Part shown: positions 26,599 through 35,350 of the stretch, piece by piece
How positions within the stretch are numbered: the first letter of the stretch is position 1
Layout: every line of letters begins with the position of its first letter
DNA from: UBA7236 sp964463165
GTDB lineage: Bacteria > Bacteroidota > Bacteroidia > Chitinophagales > BACL12
Direction of reading: 5' to 3'
NCBI GenBank assembly: GCA_964463165.1
Contig: CAYXBK010000001.1
Span: forward strand, 62,001 to 126,000
DNA: 64,000 bases
Notes under the pieces: model-generated
What the model saw: the letters and a program-made list of their open reading frames with translations, nothing else
What the model was told of the DNA's origin: nothing
Databases searched by the model: none
Position numbers and translations under genes: made by a program

Positions 26599-26841
26599 GG
26601 CAATGAGTTTTAAATATGAAATAAAAAGCGGCTGACGTGTTAAGGGGAACTATCAGGGTCAGCAAAGCTATGTAAATCAGCTTTGATTTTCAAAACCCAG
26701 CGATTAAAACTGAAAACGGCATGATCAATTTAAAAGATTTGCCGATCTGAATTTTACAAGCCCGTATGCTTTATGGCGTTTTAACAAACATTACCACACT
26801 CTTCACGCCTTCTAACACTTGCCGTATATAGATTTGTATGG

Positions 26842-27708
26842 ATGAAAAAGAACTTATTTTTATTTCTGCTTTTTATTTATTCCGCATCTCAGGCGCAAAC
26901 AGACAGTTGTTTTCAGCTGTATCAGATTGATGGGAAGGAATCCGCATATCCCCGCCTTTCGGAAAATTTAACTGAAATTCTCTACCAGTCGAACGAAACA
27001 GGTAAATGGCAGATTATGCTGATGAATATTTCCGGAAATACACATTTGAAAATCACCGATGATACTTCAAACAATAATTTTCCTGACTGGAGTCCCGATA
27101 ATAATTTAATTGCATTTGTGAGCGACAGGGATGGTGATGAAGATATTTATTTACTGAACAGAACAACAAAAACTCTCAAACAAATAACAATTAATCCGGG
27201 CAGGGATATACACCCTTATTTCAGTCCCGATGGGAAATTCATTTTATTTAATTCCACCGCGGGAAATAATTCATTCGACATTTATCAGTATGAAATAGAA
27301 ACTGAAAAAATCATACGCATCACCGACACCCGTGAAGACGAAACCTGTGCGAGGTTTTCTCCGGATATGCAACACATTGTTTATTTGAAAAACGGCATCA
27401 ATACGGATGATATTTTTGTGATGCAGGTTTCAAATCATGTCAGTTTAAATCTTACCAAAACTCCTTATAATATGGATGGCTGGCCAATGTGGAGTGCCGA
27501 TGGTGAATGGGTTTATTATTCTTCATTCATAAACGGGACATATAATATTTACCGCATAAGGCAGAATGGAACAGAAAGGAAACAATTGACTTTTCCTAGA
27601 GAGGGAGAGGAGGATGCACGTGTTTATGTTTCCGCTGATCAAAGTAAAATGATCTATAATAAAAAATCCGGAAAAACAATCAGTATTATGGAATGTATTC
27701 TGAATTGA
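26842..27708 (+). CDS. TolB-like (PD40) beta-propeller protein
   Basis: 288 residues. Signal peptide 1-19 (SASQAQT). Five to six PD40 blades: NNNFPDWSPDNNLIAFVSDRDGD, DIHPYFSPDGKFILFNS, TCARFSPDMQHIVYLKNG, GWPMWSADGEWVYYSSF. This is the WD40-like repeat family found in TolB, but no TolB amino-terminal domain is present and there is no sorting domain, so it is probably a soluble periplasmic protein. Ligand unknown. Confidence 0.83.
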   Translation: MKKNLFLFLLFIYSASQAQTDSCFQLYQIDGKESAYPRLSENLTEILYQSNETGKWQIMLMNISGNTHLKITDDTSNNNFPDWSPDNNLIAFVSDRDGDEDIYLLNRTTKTLKQITINPGRDIHPYFSPDGKFILFNSTAGNNSFDIYQYEIETEKIIRITDTREDETCARFSPDMQHIVYLKNGINTDDIFVMQVSNHVSLNLTKTPYNMDGWPMWSADGEWVYYSSFINGTYNIYRIRQNGTERKQLTFPREGEEDARVYVSADQSKMIYNKKSGKTISIMECILN

Positions 27709-27841
27709 TTTTTCATTGCATGGGGCCCGGCCGGTGAAAACATAAATGTGGCGTAATATCTAATTATTTTTTTTTCTGATTATACATAGCACTTCTGATT
27801 TCAGGTTCCAAATTGATTTAGGATTTTCAGTTTTCATATGT

Positions 27842-27849
27842 TATATTTG
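27842..27849 (+). promoter_or_regulatory. Bacteroidota -7 element TATATTTG
   Basis: Perfect TAnnTTTG, 20 bases before the ATG of the repeat adhesin gene. The -33 TTTG is not clear. Confidence 0.5.
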
Positions 27850-27869
27850 AAATACCTAAACTCAAAATC

Positions 27870-29861
27870 ATGAAATCATCATCAACTTTACCTGTTTTAT
27901 TTGTTCTGGTATTAACCTCCCTTTCGAATAAATTAATTGCCCAGGCAAACACACAATTATCAAATCTCGTTGCGAATACGGCGGTAAACCAGCATTTATT
28001 GCCGGGTGCAGATAATAACCGGAACCTTGGTTCGGTTGGAAAATCGTGGAAAGGTATTTTTCTGGATGGCAACCTGTATCTTGATGGTGTTTCATTTCTC
28101 TCAAATACGAATATTGCAGGTTGCGTATTTCTCGGAAATGATGCCGGCAATTCAAATACCGGAACAAATAATACGGGTATCGGTAATTTATCACTTTATA
28201 ATAATACGGCTGGAACTGATAATACCGCCGTTGGCATTCAGTCACTTTATTTAAATACAACAGGGAGTTATAATACTGCATCCGGCAGATTTGCGATGTA
28301 TTCAAACACAAGTGGTTTTTATAATACTGCAATGGGTACGAATGCCATGTATTCAAATATTTCCGGATCCTCCAATACGGCATTCGGATATCAATCTTTG
28401 CATAATAATACAAACGGAAGTACAAATACTGCTGTAGGATTGCAATCCCTCTTTTCAAATACAACGGCTTCTGATAATGTGAGTGTCGGGCATAAAACAA
28501 TGTTTTCAAATACAACCGGTAATTTAAATACTGCAACCGGGGCTGAATCATTATTTTCAAATACTACCGGCGCAAACAATACTGCTTATGGTTACAAATC
28601 ACTCTATTCGAACAGCACGGCAACAAATAATACGGCTATTGGAACGGAGGCCCTTTATGCAAATACAACCGGATTTAATAATACGGGAACTGGATATAAT
28701 GCCTTGTATAATAATTCAATCGGATTTTCAAATACGGCGCATGGTGCATATGCGCTTATAAATACTACATCCGGTTATCAAAATACATCCAATGGTTGTC
28801 AGTCGATGTATGCAAATACAACAGGGATTTCCAATCAGGCATTTGGATTTAAGGCATTGGAATGGAATACAACGGGTAATGGTAATACTGCAATCGGACT
28901 CGGGGCATTAGATAGCAATACAACCGGTCATTCCAATTCTGCATTGGGTAATGCAGCACTTGCAACAAATTATACCGGAATGGGAAACACAGGTTTAGGT
29001 GTGCTGGCAGATGTGACAGTAAATAATTTATTTAATGCAACTTCCATCGGCTGGTTAACAAAAGTTGATGCAAACGATAAAATTCGTTTGGGGAATTCAT
29101 CAGTCACCAGTATTGGCGGACAAACTAACTGGACCGCATTCAGCGATGAAAGAATCAAACAGGATATAAAGGAAAATGTACCAGGGTTGCCATTTATAAA
29201 TGCATTACGTCCGGTTACATATCATTTTAATATTGCGAAAGAGAATAAACTTATCGGTGTCGCAGATACAATTCAATGGGAAAGTAAATATGCTATTGAA
29301 AAAATACAATTTACGGGTTTCCTTGCGCAGGAAGTTGAAGCCGCAGCACAGGAACTTGGATATGATTTCAGTGGCGTTGATAAAAGCGGCGAAATAATGG
29401 GATTGCGCTATGCGGAATTTGTTGTGCCTCTTGTAAAATCTGTGCAGGAACTAAGTGCAATGAATGAAGAAAAAACTGCACAAATCGCTGCACTCACCGA
29501 GCAAAACGAATTGATTATTGAAAGGTTGAATCAATTGGAAGCAATATTAAGTTCTTCTTCACTTTCAACGAATCAAACAAGTACTGCCGGCAGTGCAAGC
29601 CGGATACTTTTACTCGGACAAAATACGCCAAACCCTTTTAACGGGATCACAACCATACAATATTCGATTTCACAGGATGTGCGTTATGCTGAAATTAAAA
29701 TCACGAATGCTGCAGGTATTGTGATGCAAACCTTTGAATTAAAACCCGGCAACGGATCAATCCAGGTGAATGCAGAAAAATTGCCTGCCGGTAAATACTG
29801 GTATTCCTTATTTGCAGACGGTGTTATGTATGATTCAAAATCGATGGTTGTCGGACTATAA
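27870..29861 (+). CDS. Repeat adhesin with S74 chaperone domain and T9SS sorting domain
   Basis: 663 residues. Signal peptide 1-25. Residues 91-379 hold 17 units of exactly 17 residues with consensus SLYxNTTGxxNTAxGxx, like a YadA-type beta-roll head. Then WTAFSDERIKQDI (about 421-433) starts an S74 intramolecular chaperone (tail-fibre) domain, with Ser425 and Lys430 spaced like the self-cleaving Ser/Lys dyad of phage endosialidases. It is followed by a heptad-like stretch (EEKTAQIAALTEQNELIIERL) that suits trimerisation. The last 80 residues are a T9SS type A sorting domain (NTPNPFNGITTI to SKSMVVGL). It probably forms a trimeric surface fibre. Confidence 0.85.
   Translation: MKSSSTLPVLFVLVLTSLSNKLIAQANTQLSNLVANTAVNQHLLPGADNNRNLGSVGKSWKGIFLDGNLYLDGVSFLSNTNIAGCVFLGNDAGNSNTGTNNTGIGNLSLYNNTAGTDNTAVGIQSLYLNTTGSYNTASGRFAMYSNTSGFYNTAMGTNAMYSNISGSSNTAFGYQSLHNNTNGSTNTAVGLQSLFSNTTASDNVSVGHKTMFSNTTGNLNTATGAESLFSNTTGANNTAYGYKSLYSNSTATNNTAIGTEALYANTTGFNNTGTGYNALYNNSIGFSNTAHGAYALINTTSGYQNTSNGCQSMYANTTGISNQAFGFKALEWNTTGNGNTAIGLGALDSNTTGHSNSALGNAALATNYTGMGNTGLGVLADVTVNNLFNATSIGWLTKVDANDKIRLGNSSVTSIGGQTNWTAFSDERIKQDIKENVPGLPFINALRPVTYHFNIAKENKLIGVADTIQWESKYAIEKIQFTGFLAQEVEAAAQELGYDFSGVDKSGEIMGLRYAEFVVPLVKSVQELSAMNEEKTAQIAALTEQNELIIERLNQLEAILSSSSLSTNQTSTAGSASRILLLGQNTPNPFNGITTIQYSISQDVRYAEIKITNAAGIVMQTFELKPGNGSIQVNAEKLPAGKYWYSLFADGVMYDSKSMVVGL
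28140..29006 (+). repeat. 17 coding repeats of 51 bp
   Basis: Within the adhesin gene, 17 tandem units of 51 bases (17 codons) with no insertions or deletions. Asn-Thr pairs recur at fixed positions in almost every unit. The units differ at many synonymous and variable positions, so the array is old rather than a recent expansion. Confidence 0.92.
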
Positions 29862-30021
29862 CAGAACAACGCAAACAATTGATTTTTGCAGGAAATCTGG
29901 CTGAACCGAATTTGGACAGCGCACATATACCGGATGATTTTTTTTATTTATTGCTTTCTTGCATTGCATCCTGTGCGTGGACACGGATCAAATAATGATT
30001 CCATATATTCGCAATAAAATC

Positions 30022-30621
30022 ATGGAACACACAGAGGAATCAAACCTGATAAACAAGCAACGATTTGAAACGCTTATTGATGCAATTTTTGCAATCGTGA
30101 TGACATTCCTTGTGCTGGAATTCAAAGTCCCGCATATTGAAAATGCCACACCCGAATTATTGAAAGAATCGGTTGTGGACATGCTTCCGCTTTTGTTTTG
30201 TTATATCGTTTCATTTTTTACAATAGCCGTTATCTGGATCGATCATCATTTTTTATTTAAACATGTGAAACAGGTCACAAAAAACTTTGCATACATTAAT
30301 TTTCTATTTTTAGCAACTATTTCCGCACTCCCTTTTACAACAGGTTTTGCAGGTGAATATATTCATGCGCCGTTCGCCGTTGCACTTTTTAACAGTTCTA
30401 TTCTGATCATGAATATTTTTTTTACGTTAGTATTTATTTATCCGCAAAGAAAAAATTTGATCGATCCTGCAGGTATTGTGCAGTTGAATAAAAAACGCCT
30501 CATTCCAATGGTCGGAATGCTGCTGATCGTCATCAGTATACCAATGGCATATGTAAATACTATTTTGGCGTTTGGATTATCGTTTATCGTATTGATACTT
30601 CATATTGTCAAAAAGTATTAG
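30022..30621 (+). CDS. TMEM175-like (DUF1211) potassium channel family protein
   Basis: 199 residues from ATG 30022; upstream in-frame starts at 29995 (ATG) and 29959 (TTG) are possible. The first helix carries the family signature (KQRFETLIDAIFAIVMTFLVLEF; an R-x3-F/L-x-D-A pattern), followed by five further membrane helices, with a WIDHH segment after helix 3. Bacterial TMEM175 proteins form tetrameric K+-selective leak channels in the inner membrane. The length fits the family (about 200). The 3' end overlaps the extended reading frame of the next gene. Confidence 0.8.
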   Translation: MEHTEESNLINKQRFETLIDAIFAIVMTFLVLEFKVPHIENATPELLKESVVDMLPLLFCYIVSFFTIAVIWIDHHFLFKHVKQVTKNFAYINFLFLATISALPFTTGFAGEYIHAPFAVALFNSSILIMNIFFTLVFIYPQRKNLIDPAGIVQLNKKRLIPMVGMLLIVISIPMAYVNTILAFGLSFIVLILHIVKKY

Positions 30622-30658
30622 ACAGGAATCGCAAATTTTTATAAATGAAAAACCCATT

Positions 30659-31714
30659 ATGATCAAAAGGATTTTACTGCTGTTTATCAGCATGCAATTG
30701 TATGTAAGCATCCATGCGCAGGAATTATATGTAGAATTTGAAGGCGAAGGTTTTGATACGGTACATTTCAGGGATATGAGCCCGGAAGCGATCAACAAAT
30801 CATTTTTCCGCTGGAATTTAATGAGTGTGATCTTTTATGGAGGTGATTATAAAGAAAGTGCGAGCGGGCCTTTTTGCCTCGATTTCGATTATCACAGATT
30901 TATTGGAAACACACAGCATTTAATGCGGGCATATGCCAACTGGCAATTACTTGATATTGCCTATCTGGAAGACGAGGATGAAGGAATAAAACGAACCAAT
31001 GCCGGCATCGAGTACGCCTTCGGCATCCACAGTAAACTCGGTGAAAAAATACAGAAAATGACTTTTTATCACATCATCCCCGAAAAGGAATATATTTATT
31101 ATGGTGATAATAAAGTTGATTCAATCAGGAGCATCATTAAACTGGAGGCGGAAATTCCGGTTGTAGTTAAAAAGCAAATCTCCCTCACAACGGGCTTACA
31201 TTATTTTCAGCGTTCAGTTAATGATTATAACAATGTGGTTTTAGATACCGCAGATCTGTACTATTCAATTAACTGGAATAAAGTTTCCATGGTGCATGCC
31301 GGTGTCGAATTTCAAAATATTTCGCATTCAACATTTTATTCCGAAAAATTCGGCGGCGGCAGAAATTATCTCCTCAGCGGATTTTATATGGATGTATTAT
31401 ATGCATTGCGCATGCGTATCGACGGGAGTTATACATTGCACAGGGATACCGGTGATCCCGAAACAAATCAGGTAAGTTTTACAGATATTGAAAATCTGCC
31501 TGAGGCAAAAATGCGCAATTTCGGATGCCGTATCGGCTATTACCGGAATTATTCAATTAAATACTTGCACAGCGTTGGTAATTCAATCAGACTGGAAGGT
31601 GGTATTCTCCCCGGTAGTAAAGCTGCTGCATTTTATGGCGCATTTTCGCTGGGCATTTGCTGGGGTTCAAAAGATCATTTGATTCCGGTTGTGAAAGAAA
31701 TGCGGAAAAAATAA
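30659..31714 (+). CDS. Probable outer-membrane beta-barrel protein
   Basis: 351 residues from ATG 30659, chosen because it begins a clear signal peptide (MIKRILLLFISMQLYVSIHAQ); the longer frame from 30605 is rejected. The mature part is rich in alternating strands (GIEYAFGIHSKLGEKIQKMTFYHII, SLTTGLHYFQRSV, VLYALRMRIDGSYTLHRD) and ends GAFSLGICWGSKDHLIPVVKEMRKK. It looks like a barrel or surface beta protein with no recognised family. It starts 37 bases after the channel gene, so co-transcription is possible. Confidence 0.6.
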   Translation: MIKRILLLFISMQLYVSIHAQELYVEFEGEGFDTVHFRDMSPEAINKSFFRWNLMSVIFYGGDYKESASGPFCLDFDYHRFIGNTQHLMRAYANWQLLDIAYLEDEDEGIKRTNAGIEYAFGIHSKLGEKIQKMTFYHIIPEKEYIYYGDNKVDSIRSIIKLEAEIPVVVKKQISLTTGLHYFQRSVNDYNNVVLDTADLYYSINWNKVSMVHAGVEFQNISHSTFYSEKFGGGRNYLLSGFYMDVLYALRMRIDGSYTLHRDTGDPETNQVSFTDIENLPEAKMRNFGCRIGYYRNYSIKYLHSVGNSIRLEGGILPGSKAAAFYGAFSLGICWGSKDHLIPVVKEMRKK

Positions 31715-31778
31715 TTCATCTGATATTTTAATACCGGTAATACGGATCGTCTTGGAGGAAAATTAAATATTGAAACAT

Positions 31779-32399
31779 TTATTCACCGCTATTATGATTC
31801 TCATACCGTTGTCTCCATGCTATTAATCCCCACATTGTAAACACAAATGACTGGGTTAACCATGAAAATGTACCGATAATATCAAACAATTTAAAATCAC
31901 GTGAACCTGATAAAAACAAAGCTGCCGAAATACAATATGGGATTACCGACAGAACTGTTACGAGGTTGAGCCAACGAGGATATATCGAATAAGTTGAGAT
32001 CAATAAGATCGCTGGTATGCTGAGCATACTCACACCAATATAAATCTGATAACTTATTTCAAGACTTTCAAGATCAGATCTACCTGCAAAAATTTCATAA
32101 TTAGTTACCATCACCAAACCTTGTGCGATGGACAGGATGGTAAATCCTCCTGCCGGCACCACTTCACGTTCATCTGCCAGTTTTATTGCCATCAGTGCTG
32201 AAGCGATAATCAAAAGCGCCGCAGCAAGTTCACTGAACAGGAGCATATTGGTCGGATAAACCGGCGGGTCTGTAGAGTAATCGGGCGGAAAAAATATAAA
32301 TCCGATAACATTGGCTGGAAATGAACAAACGAATCCGAGTAAAATAAATAATGCAAGCCGCTTACGGGTGCGGGGGTCGTCTTTTTTAAGTCTGATCAT
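31779..32399 (-). CDS. Six-helix integral membrane protein, unknown
   Basis: 206 residues from ATG 32399; a longer frame from 32459 adds a non-membrane segment and is less likely. A basic start (MIRLKKDDPRTRKRLALF) precedes six transmembrane helices, with an acidic loop (GRSDLESLE) and a last helix ending WRQRYENHNSGE. No family recognised. It sits alone, convergent with the barrel gene at 30659-31714. Confidence 0.6.
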   Translation of the reverse strand: MIRLKKDDPRTRKRLALFILLGFVCSFPANVIGFIFFPPDYSTDPPVYPTNMLLFSELAAALLIIASALMAIKLADEREVVPAGGFTILSIAQGLVMVTNYEIFAGRSDLESLEISYQIYIGVSMLSIPAILLISTYSIYPRWLNLVTVLSVIPYCISAALFLSGSRDFKLFDIIGTFSWLTQSFVFTMWGLIAWRQRYENHNSGE

Positions 32400-32559
32400 T
32401 AGTGTGTTGGGATTTAAAAAATACTTGCCGGCGAATTTAATAAATACCTGATTCTTCACAAACGATATCCGGCTGATTCATCAAAGTTTATTCACAATAA
32501 AAAATAGTGATGTGAAAATAAATTACGGAAAATGAGTAAGGAATCATTTGAACCGTCTG

Positions 32560-32589
32560 TTTGGATAGTTGGAAATTTTTATACATTTG
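32560..32589 (+). promoter_or_regulatory. Bacteroidota promoter TTTG-N18-TACATTTG
   Basis: TTTG at 32560-32563 and a perfect TAnnTTTG at 32582-32589, 18 bases apart. Predicted leader about 45 bases to the ATG at 32643. Confidence 0.65.
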
Positions 32590-32642
32590 GCCGGCGATTC
32601 ATACCTGATAAATTTCAGGTTCACATTTAAAAATAACAAACT

Positions 32643-33926
32643 ATGAAAAAACTTTTTACCATTTTTAGTGCATGCACATTGTTACTTTCCGGCCAGTTAT
32701 CGGCACAGTATGTTGTTTATTACAGCGAAGATTTTGAAAGCGGTTATCCGGCTGATTTTTTCGGTTCTCCCGGATGGAATTCACCGGATGGTTATTGGTG
32801 GCAGATTGGCAATGCTGCAACCTGGTCGTCTGCCAATCTCATTTTCCCCGATCACTCAAATTTCCTTTTAGTGAATGACGACGGTTGGGATGCTGATAAT
32901 TCATATGCATATGCCTCCACTGTATTTTCCGGAATTGATATCCCTGATGAACCTAACCTGAAATTAAATATGGATATTTATTTTGAAGGAAATAGCTATG
33001 GAGGTGCTACCGAAGCTTGTGAATTATATATTTACGATAACACCGTAGGTTTGTTGACTGAGCTTCCGTTTACCGGTGTTGCAGATGAATGGCAGTCACT
33101 TGAATTTGATTTTTCCATCTATGCTGGGCACAATATTTATTTTTCCGTTACGTATTTTGATCAGAGTAATTGGATGTGGGGAGTTGGAGTAGATAATATT
33201 AAATTATCCTATAATAATCCTTTACCACCGGTTACGGTTACCTACCAGGTAGATGTAACAAATTATGTTGCTCTCGGAAATGATATTGCTGCAAATGGAA
33301 TCAGGATAGCGGGCAATTTTGGCGACCTCGGAGCCACTGCAGGTGTAAACCCGGTGCAGAACTGGAACCCGACAGATCCCGCTTCGGCGATGGCATTTTT
33401 AGGCAGCAATATCTGGAGTACGCAAATCACCTATCCGGGCACTTCTGTTGGCCTTACTCAATATTTTAAATATGTAAATGGCGATTGGGGAACCAATGAA
33501 GGAACCGATCCTGAAAATACGATTGCAGTTGATGGCTGCGGTGTAGATGACGGTGCAGGAAATATTAACCGTACAATTGTAATTCCTGCTTCGGCCTCCC
33601 TGTATAAATATTGCTGGGATGCATGTGAAGCGAATTGCCCTGATATTGTGGGTATCACAGAGCCCGCACCTGTATCAGCCTTAGATGTATTTCCAAATCC
33701 CGCGAATGAATTTATTACCGTTGGATTTACAACTGCAACTGCCGAAAACATCAATATCGAAATTGTGAATGCAACCGGACAGATCGTGTATTCAAAAATT
33801 TATAACGATAATCAAACAGGTTATCATTTCTATACCATCCCTACAGGTTTATTCGCAAACGGATTATATTATATTTCAGCCAAAACAGAAACTTCAAATA
33901 CAGCAAGTTCATTTATGGTGAACTGA
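32643..33926 (+). CDS. T9SS-secreted cleaved-adhesin/choice-of-anchor-J-type protein
   Basis: 427 residues. Signal peptide 1-21 (GQLSAQY). Residues 25-190 form a beta-sandwich typical of the cleaved-adhesin/choice-of-anchor J fold: EDFESGYPADFF near the start, WWQIGNAA, NFLLVNDDG, and a final WMWGVGVDNIKL strand. Residues 195-320 look like a starch-binding or carbohydrate-binding beta domain (VTYQVDVTNYVALGNDIAANGIRIAGNFGDLG, then YFKYVNGDW and ENTIAVDGCG). A T9SS type A sorting domain ends it (FPNPANEFITV to SSFMVN). Confidence 0.85.
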   Translation: MKKLFTIFSACTLLLSGQLSAQYVVYYSEDFESGYPADFFGSPGWNSPDGYWWQIGNAATWSSANLIFPDHSNFLLVNDDGWDADNSYAYASTVFSGIDIPDEPNLKLNMDIYFEGNSYGGATEACELYIYDNTVGLLTELPFTGVADEWQSLEFDFSIYAGHNIYFSVTYFDQSNWMWGVGVDNIKLSYNNPLPPVTVTYQVDVTNYVALGNDIAANGIRIAGNFGDLGATAGVNPVQNWNPTDPASAMAFLGSNIWSTQITYPGTSVGLTQYFKYVNGDWGTNEGTDPENTIAVDGCGVDDGAGNINRTIVIPASASLYKYCWDACEANCPDIVGITEPAPVSALDVFPNPANEFITVGFTTATAENINIEIVNATGQIVYSKIYNDNQTGYHFYTIPTGLFANGLYYISAKTETSNTASSFMVN

Positions 33927-33948
33927 TACGATAATCAAGTATAACGAA

Positions 33949-33997
33949 AATCAGAGCTTTCGAACCGATATATAAGGGGAGGAGCTCTGATTTTTTT
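33949..33997 (+). terminator. Rho-independent terminator
   Basis: Arms AATCAGAGCT (33949-33958) and AGCTCTGATT (33983-33992), followed by T-run to 33997, 23 bases past the stop codon. The internal loop (TTTCGAACCG and AAGGGGAGG) recurs almost identically at 35272-35322. Confidence 0.85.
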
Positions 33998-34325
33998 GGG
34001 GTGACGAGCTAAATATTTTCATAAACTTCTAAGAAAAATTCAGATACAAGCGATTAATATTTTCCCTTATGACAGGTTTAGACGATTTTAAAATATTATT
34101 ATTTTGGTAAATAAACCCAATGGATTTCGGCGATTTAATAGGTGACTTTTCATGTGTGTATGATGGCGTATTATGAATGCCATTAGTTTCAAGAATGAAT
34201 TACAATTATAAAATGAATCGGTTAAGAACCTCAATATTAAATCAACGTTCAGCAGTAATAAGCCCCGAATGTGGAAAATAAGCAAATCCATAATCTGAAA
34301 TCCCGGCTACGCATAAAGTAATTAA
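33998..34325. other. Intergenic region, nothing further recognised
   Basis: The rest of the 399-base gap after the terminator is AT-rich. No repeat, hairpin or gene was seen. Confidence 0.5.
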
Positions 34326-35138
34326 ATGGAAACACTCAAATGTTTGAATTGCGGCACTTCGTTCAGCGGTAATTTTTGTAATTGCTGCGGCCAGAAGGCA
34401 GATGTGCAAAGAAAAATAACCTTGTTCTACGCATTAAAGGAAATATATTTTTCATTGTGGGCAATTGACAGAAGTTTTTTTAAATATTTCATTCAGATAT
34501 TATATAAACCCGGCCATGTTGGATGGGATTGGTTAAACGGAAAAAGAAAAAGATATTACAACCCAATTAGTTTTAGCTTATTGGTCGGGTCCATTTATGG
34601 ATATCTTAAAATCCTTTTCAACCTTGAAAATGGAAATCTTTTTAAAAGTTTCGCAATTTCTGAGAGGTCAGAAATTGTGAATAATTTTATTATTATAGGA
34701 CTTGTTGTGGTAATTACGGTATTCTTGATTGTCTGTATGAGCTTGTCATCTTTTATATTGTTTAGAAAATGGAAGCTTTCATTTCTTGATCATGTTTTTA
34801 TCATATTGATTTTTCTTGGAGGGGCCACAGTAATATCCGGTATTGCAGATATAATTAATCAATTCTTTTTTTTAAAATTCATGTCGAATTGGCCGGCACA
34901 ATTTCCAACTGAAGCTGATAATACATATTTAGCAAACCAAACCTATTTTGAAAAATATGATAAAGTGTTTACTAATTTGACACTGTTGGTCCTTGTTTCA
35001 TATTATGGTCTAATGATCTATCAATTTTTTAAATTGAATATAAAACAATTGTTGATTAAATTGTTGCTCATGGTGATTGTTATGGCTGCCATATTATGTA
35101 GTATTGTATTCTTGTTTATTTATTATGCAAATACTTAA
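34326..35138 (+). CDS. DUF3667 family membrane protein
   Basis: 270 residues. An N-terminal zinc ribbon (CLNCGTSFSGNFCNCCGQK, two CxxC pairs in the first 25 residues) is followed by FFKYFIQILYKPGHVGWDWLNGKRKRYYNPISF, the conserved core of DUF3667, and four membrane helices. The family is restricted mainly to Bacteroidota and has no known function. Full length by eye. It stands alone on the plus strand. Confidence 0.82.
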   Translation: METLKCLNCGTSFSGNFCNCCGQKADVQRKITLFYALKEIYFSLWAIDRSFFKYFIQILYKPGHVGWDWLNGKRKRYYNPISFSLLVGSIYGYLKILFNLENGNLFKSFAISERSEIVNNFIIIGLVVVITVFLIVCMSLSSFILFRKWKLSFLDHVFIILIFLGGATVISGIADIINQFFFLKFMSNWPAQFPTEADNTYLANQTYFEKYDKVFTNLTLLVLVSYYGLMIYQFFKLNIKQLLIKLLLMVIVMAAILCSIVFLFIYYANT

Positions 35139-35271
35139 TCATTTGGCCATAGTGTATTTTTGCGCCGCTGTAGGGTCTTCCAACCTCTGAAAAGACACAG
35201 TGTCAGACCCTGACCCAGCCACGTATTGAGATTGATGTTTATTAGGCTGAGTAATTAATTAAATAAAATTT

Positions 35272-35322
35272 AAGCAGATCTTTCGAACCGGTATTATAAG
35301 GGGAGGAGCTCTGATTTTTTTT
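35272..35322. repeat. Degenerate second copy of a terminator element
   Basis: About 50 bases match the terminator at 33949-33997 with two changes in the left arm (AAGCAGATCT instead of AATCAGAGCT), which weaken the stem. It is 134 bases after the DUF3667 stop and 29 bases before the end of a convergent gene. A separate hairpin, AGGGTC (35172-35177) with GACCCT (35205-35210), lies in the same gap. Confidence 0.75.
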
Positions 35323-35350
35323 GGTCTTCTCCTGAATTTATTCTACAGGA

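Noticed and set aside
26829..26836. TAGATTTG as promoter of the PD40 propeller gene
   Set aside because: It ends 5 bases before the ATG and has no -33 TTTG; it would imply a leaderless transcript without support.
27868..28560. A 230-residue minus-strand ORF opposite the repeat adhesin
   Set aside because: It is antisense to the 51-bp repeats, is dominated by Tyr/Leu/Arg repeats and reflects only codon periodicity of the real gene.
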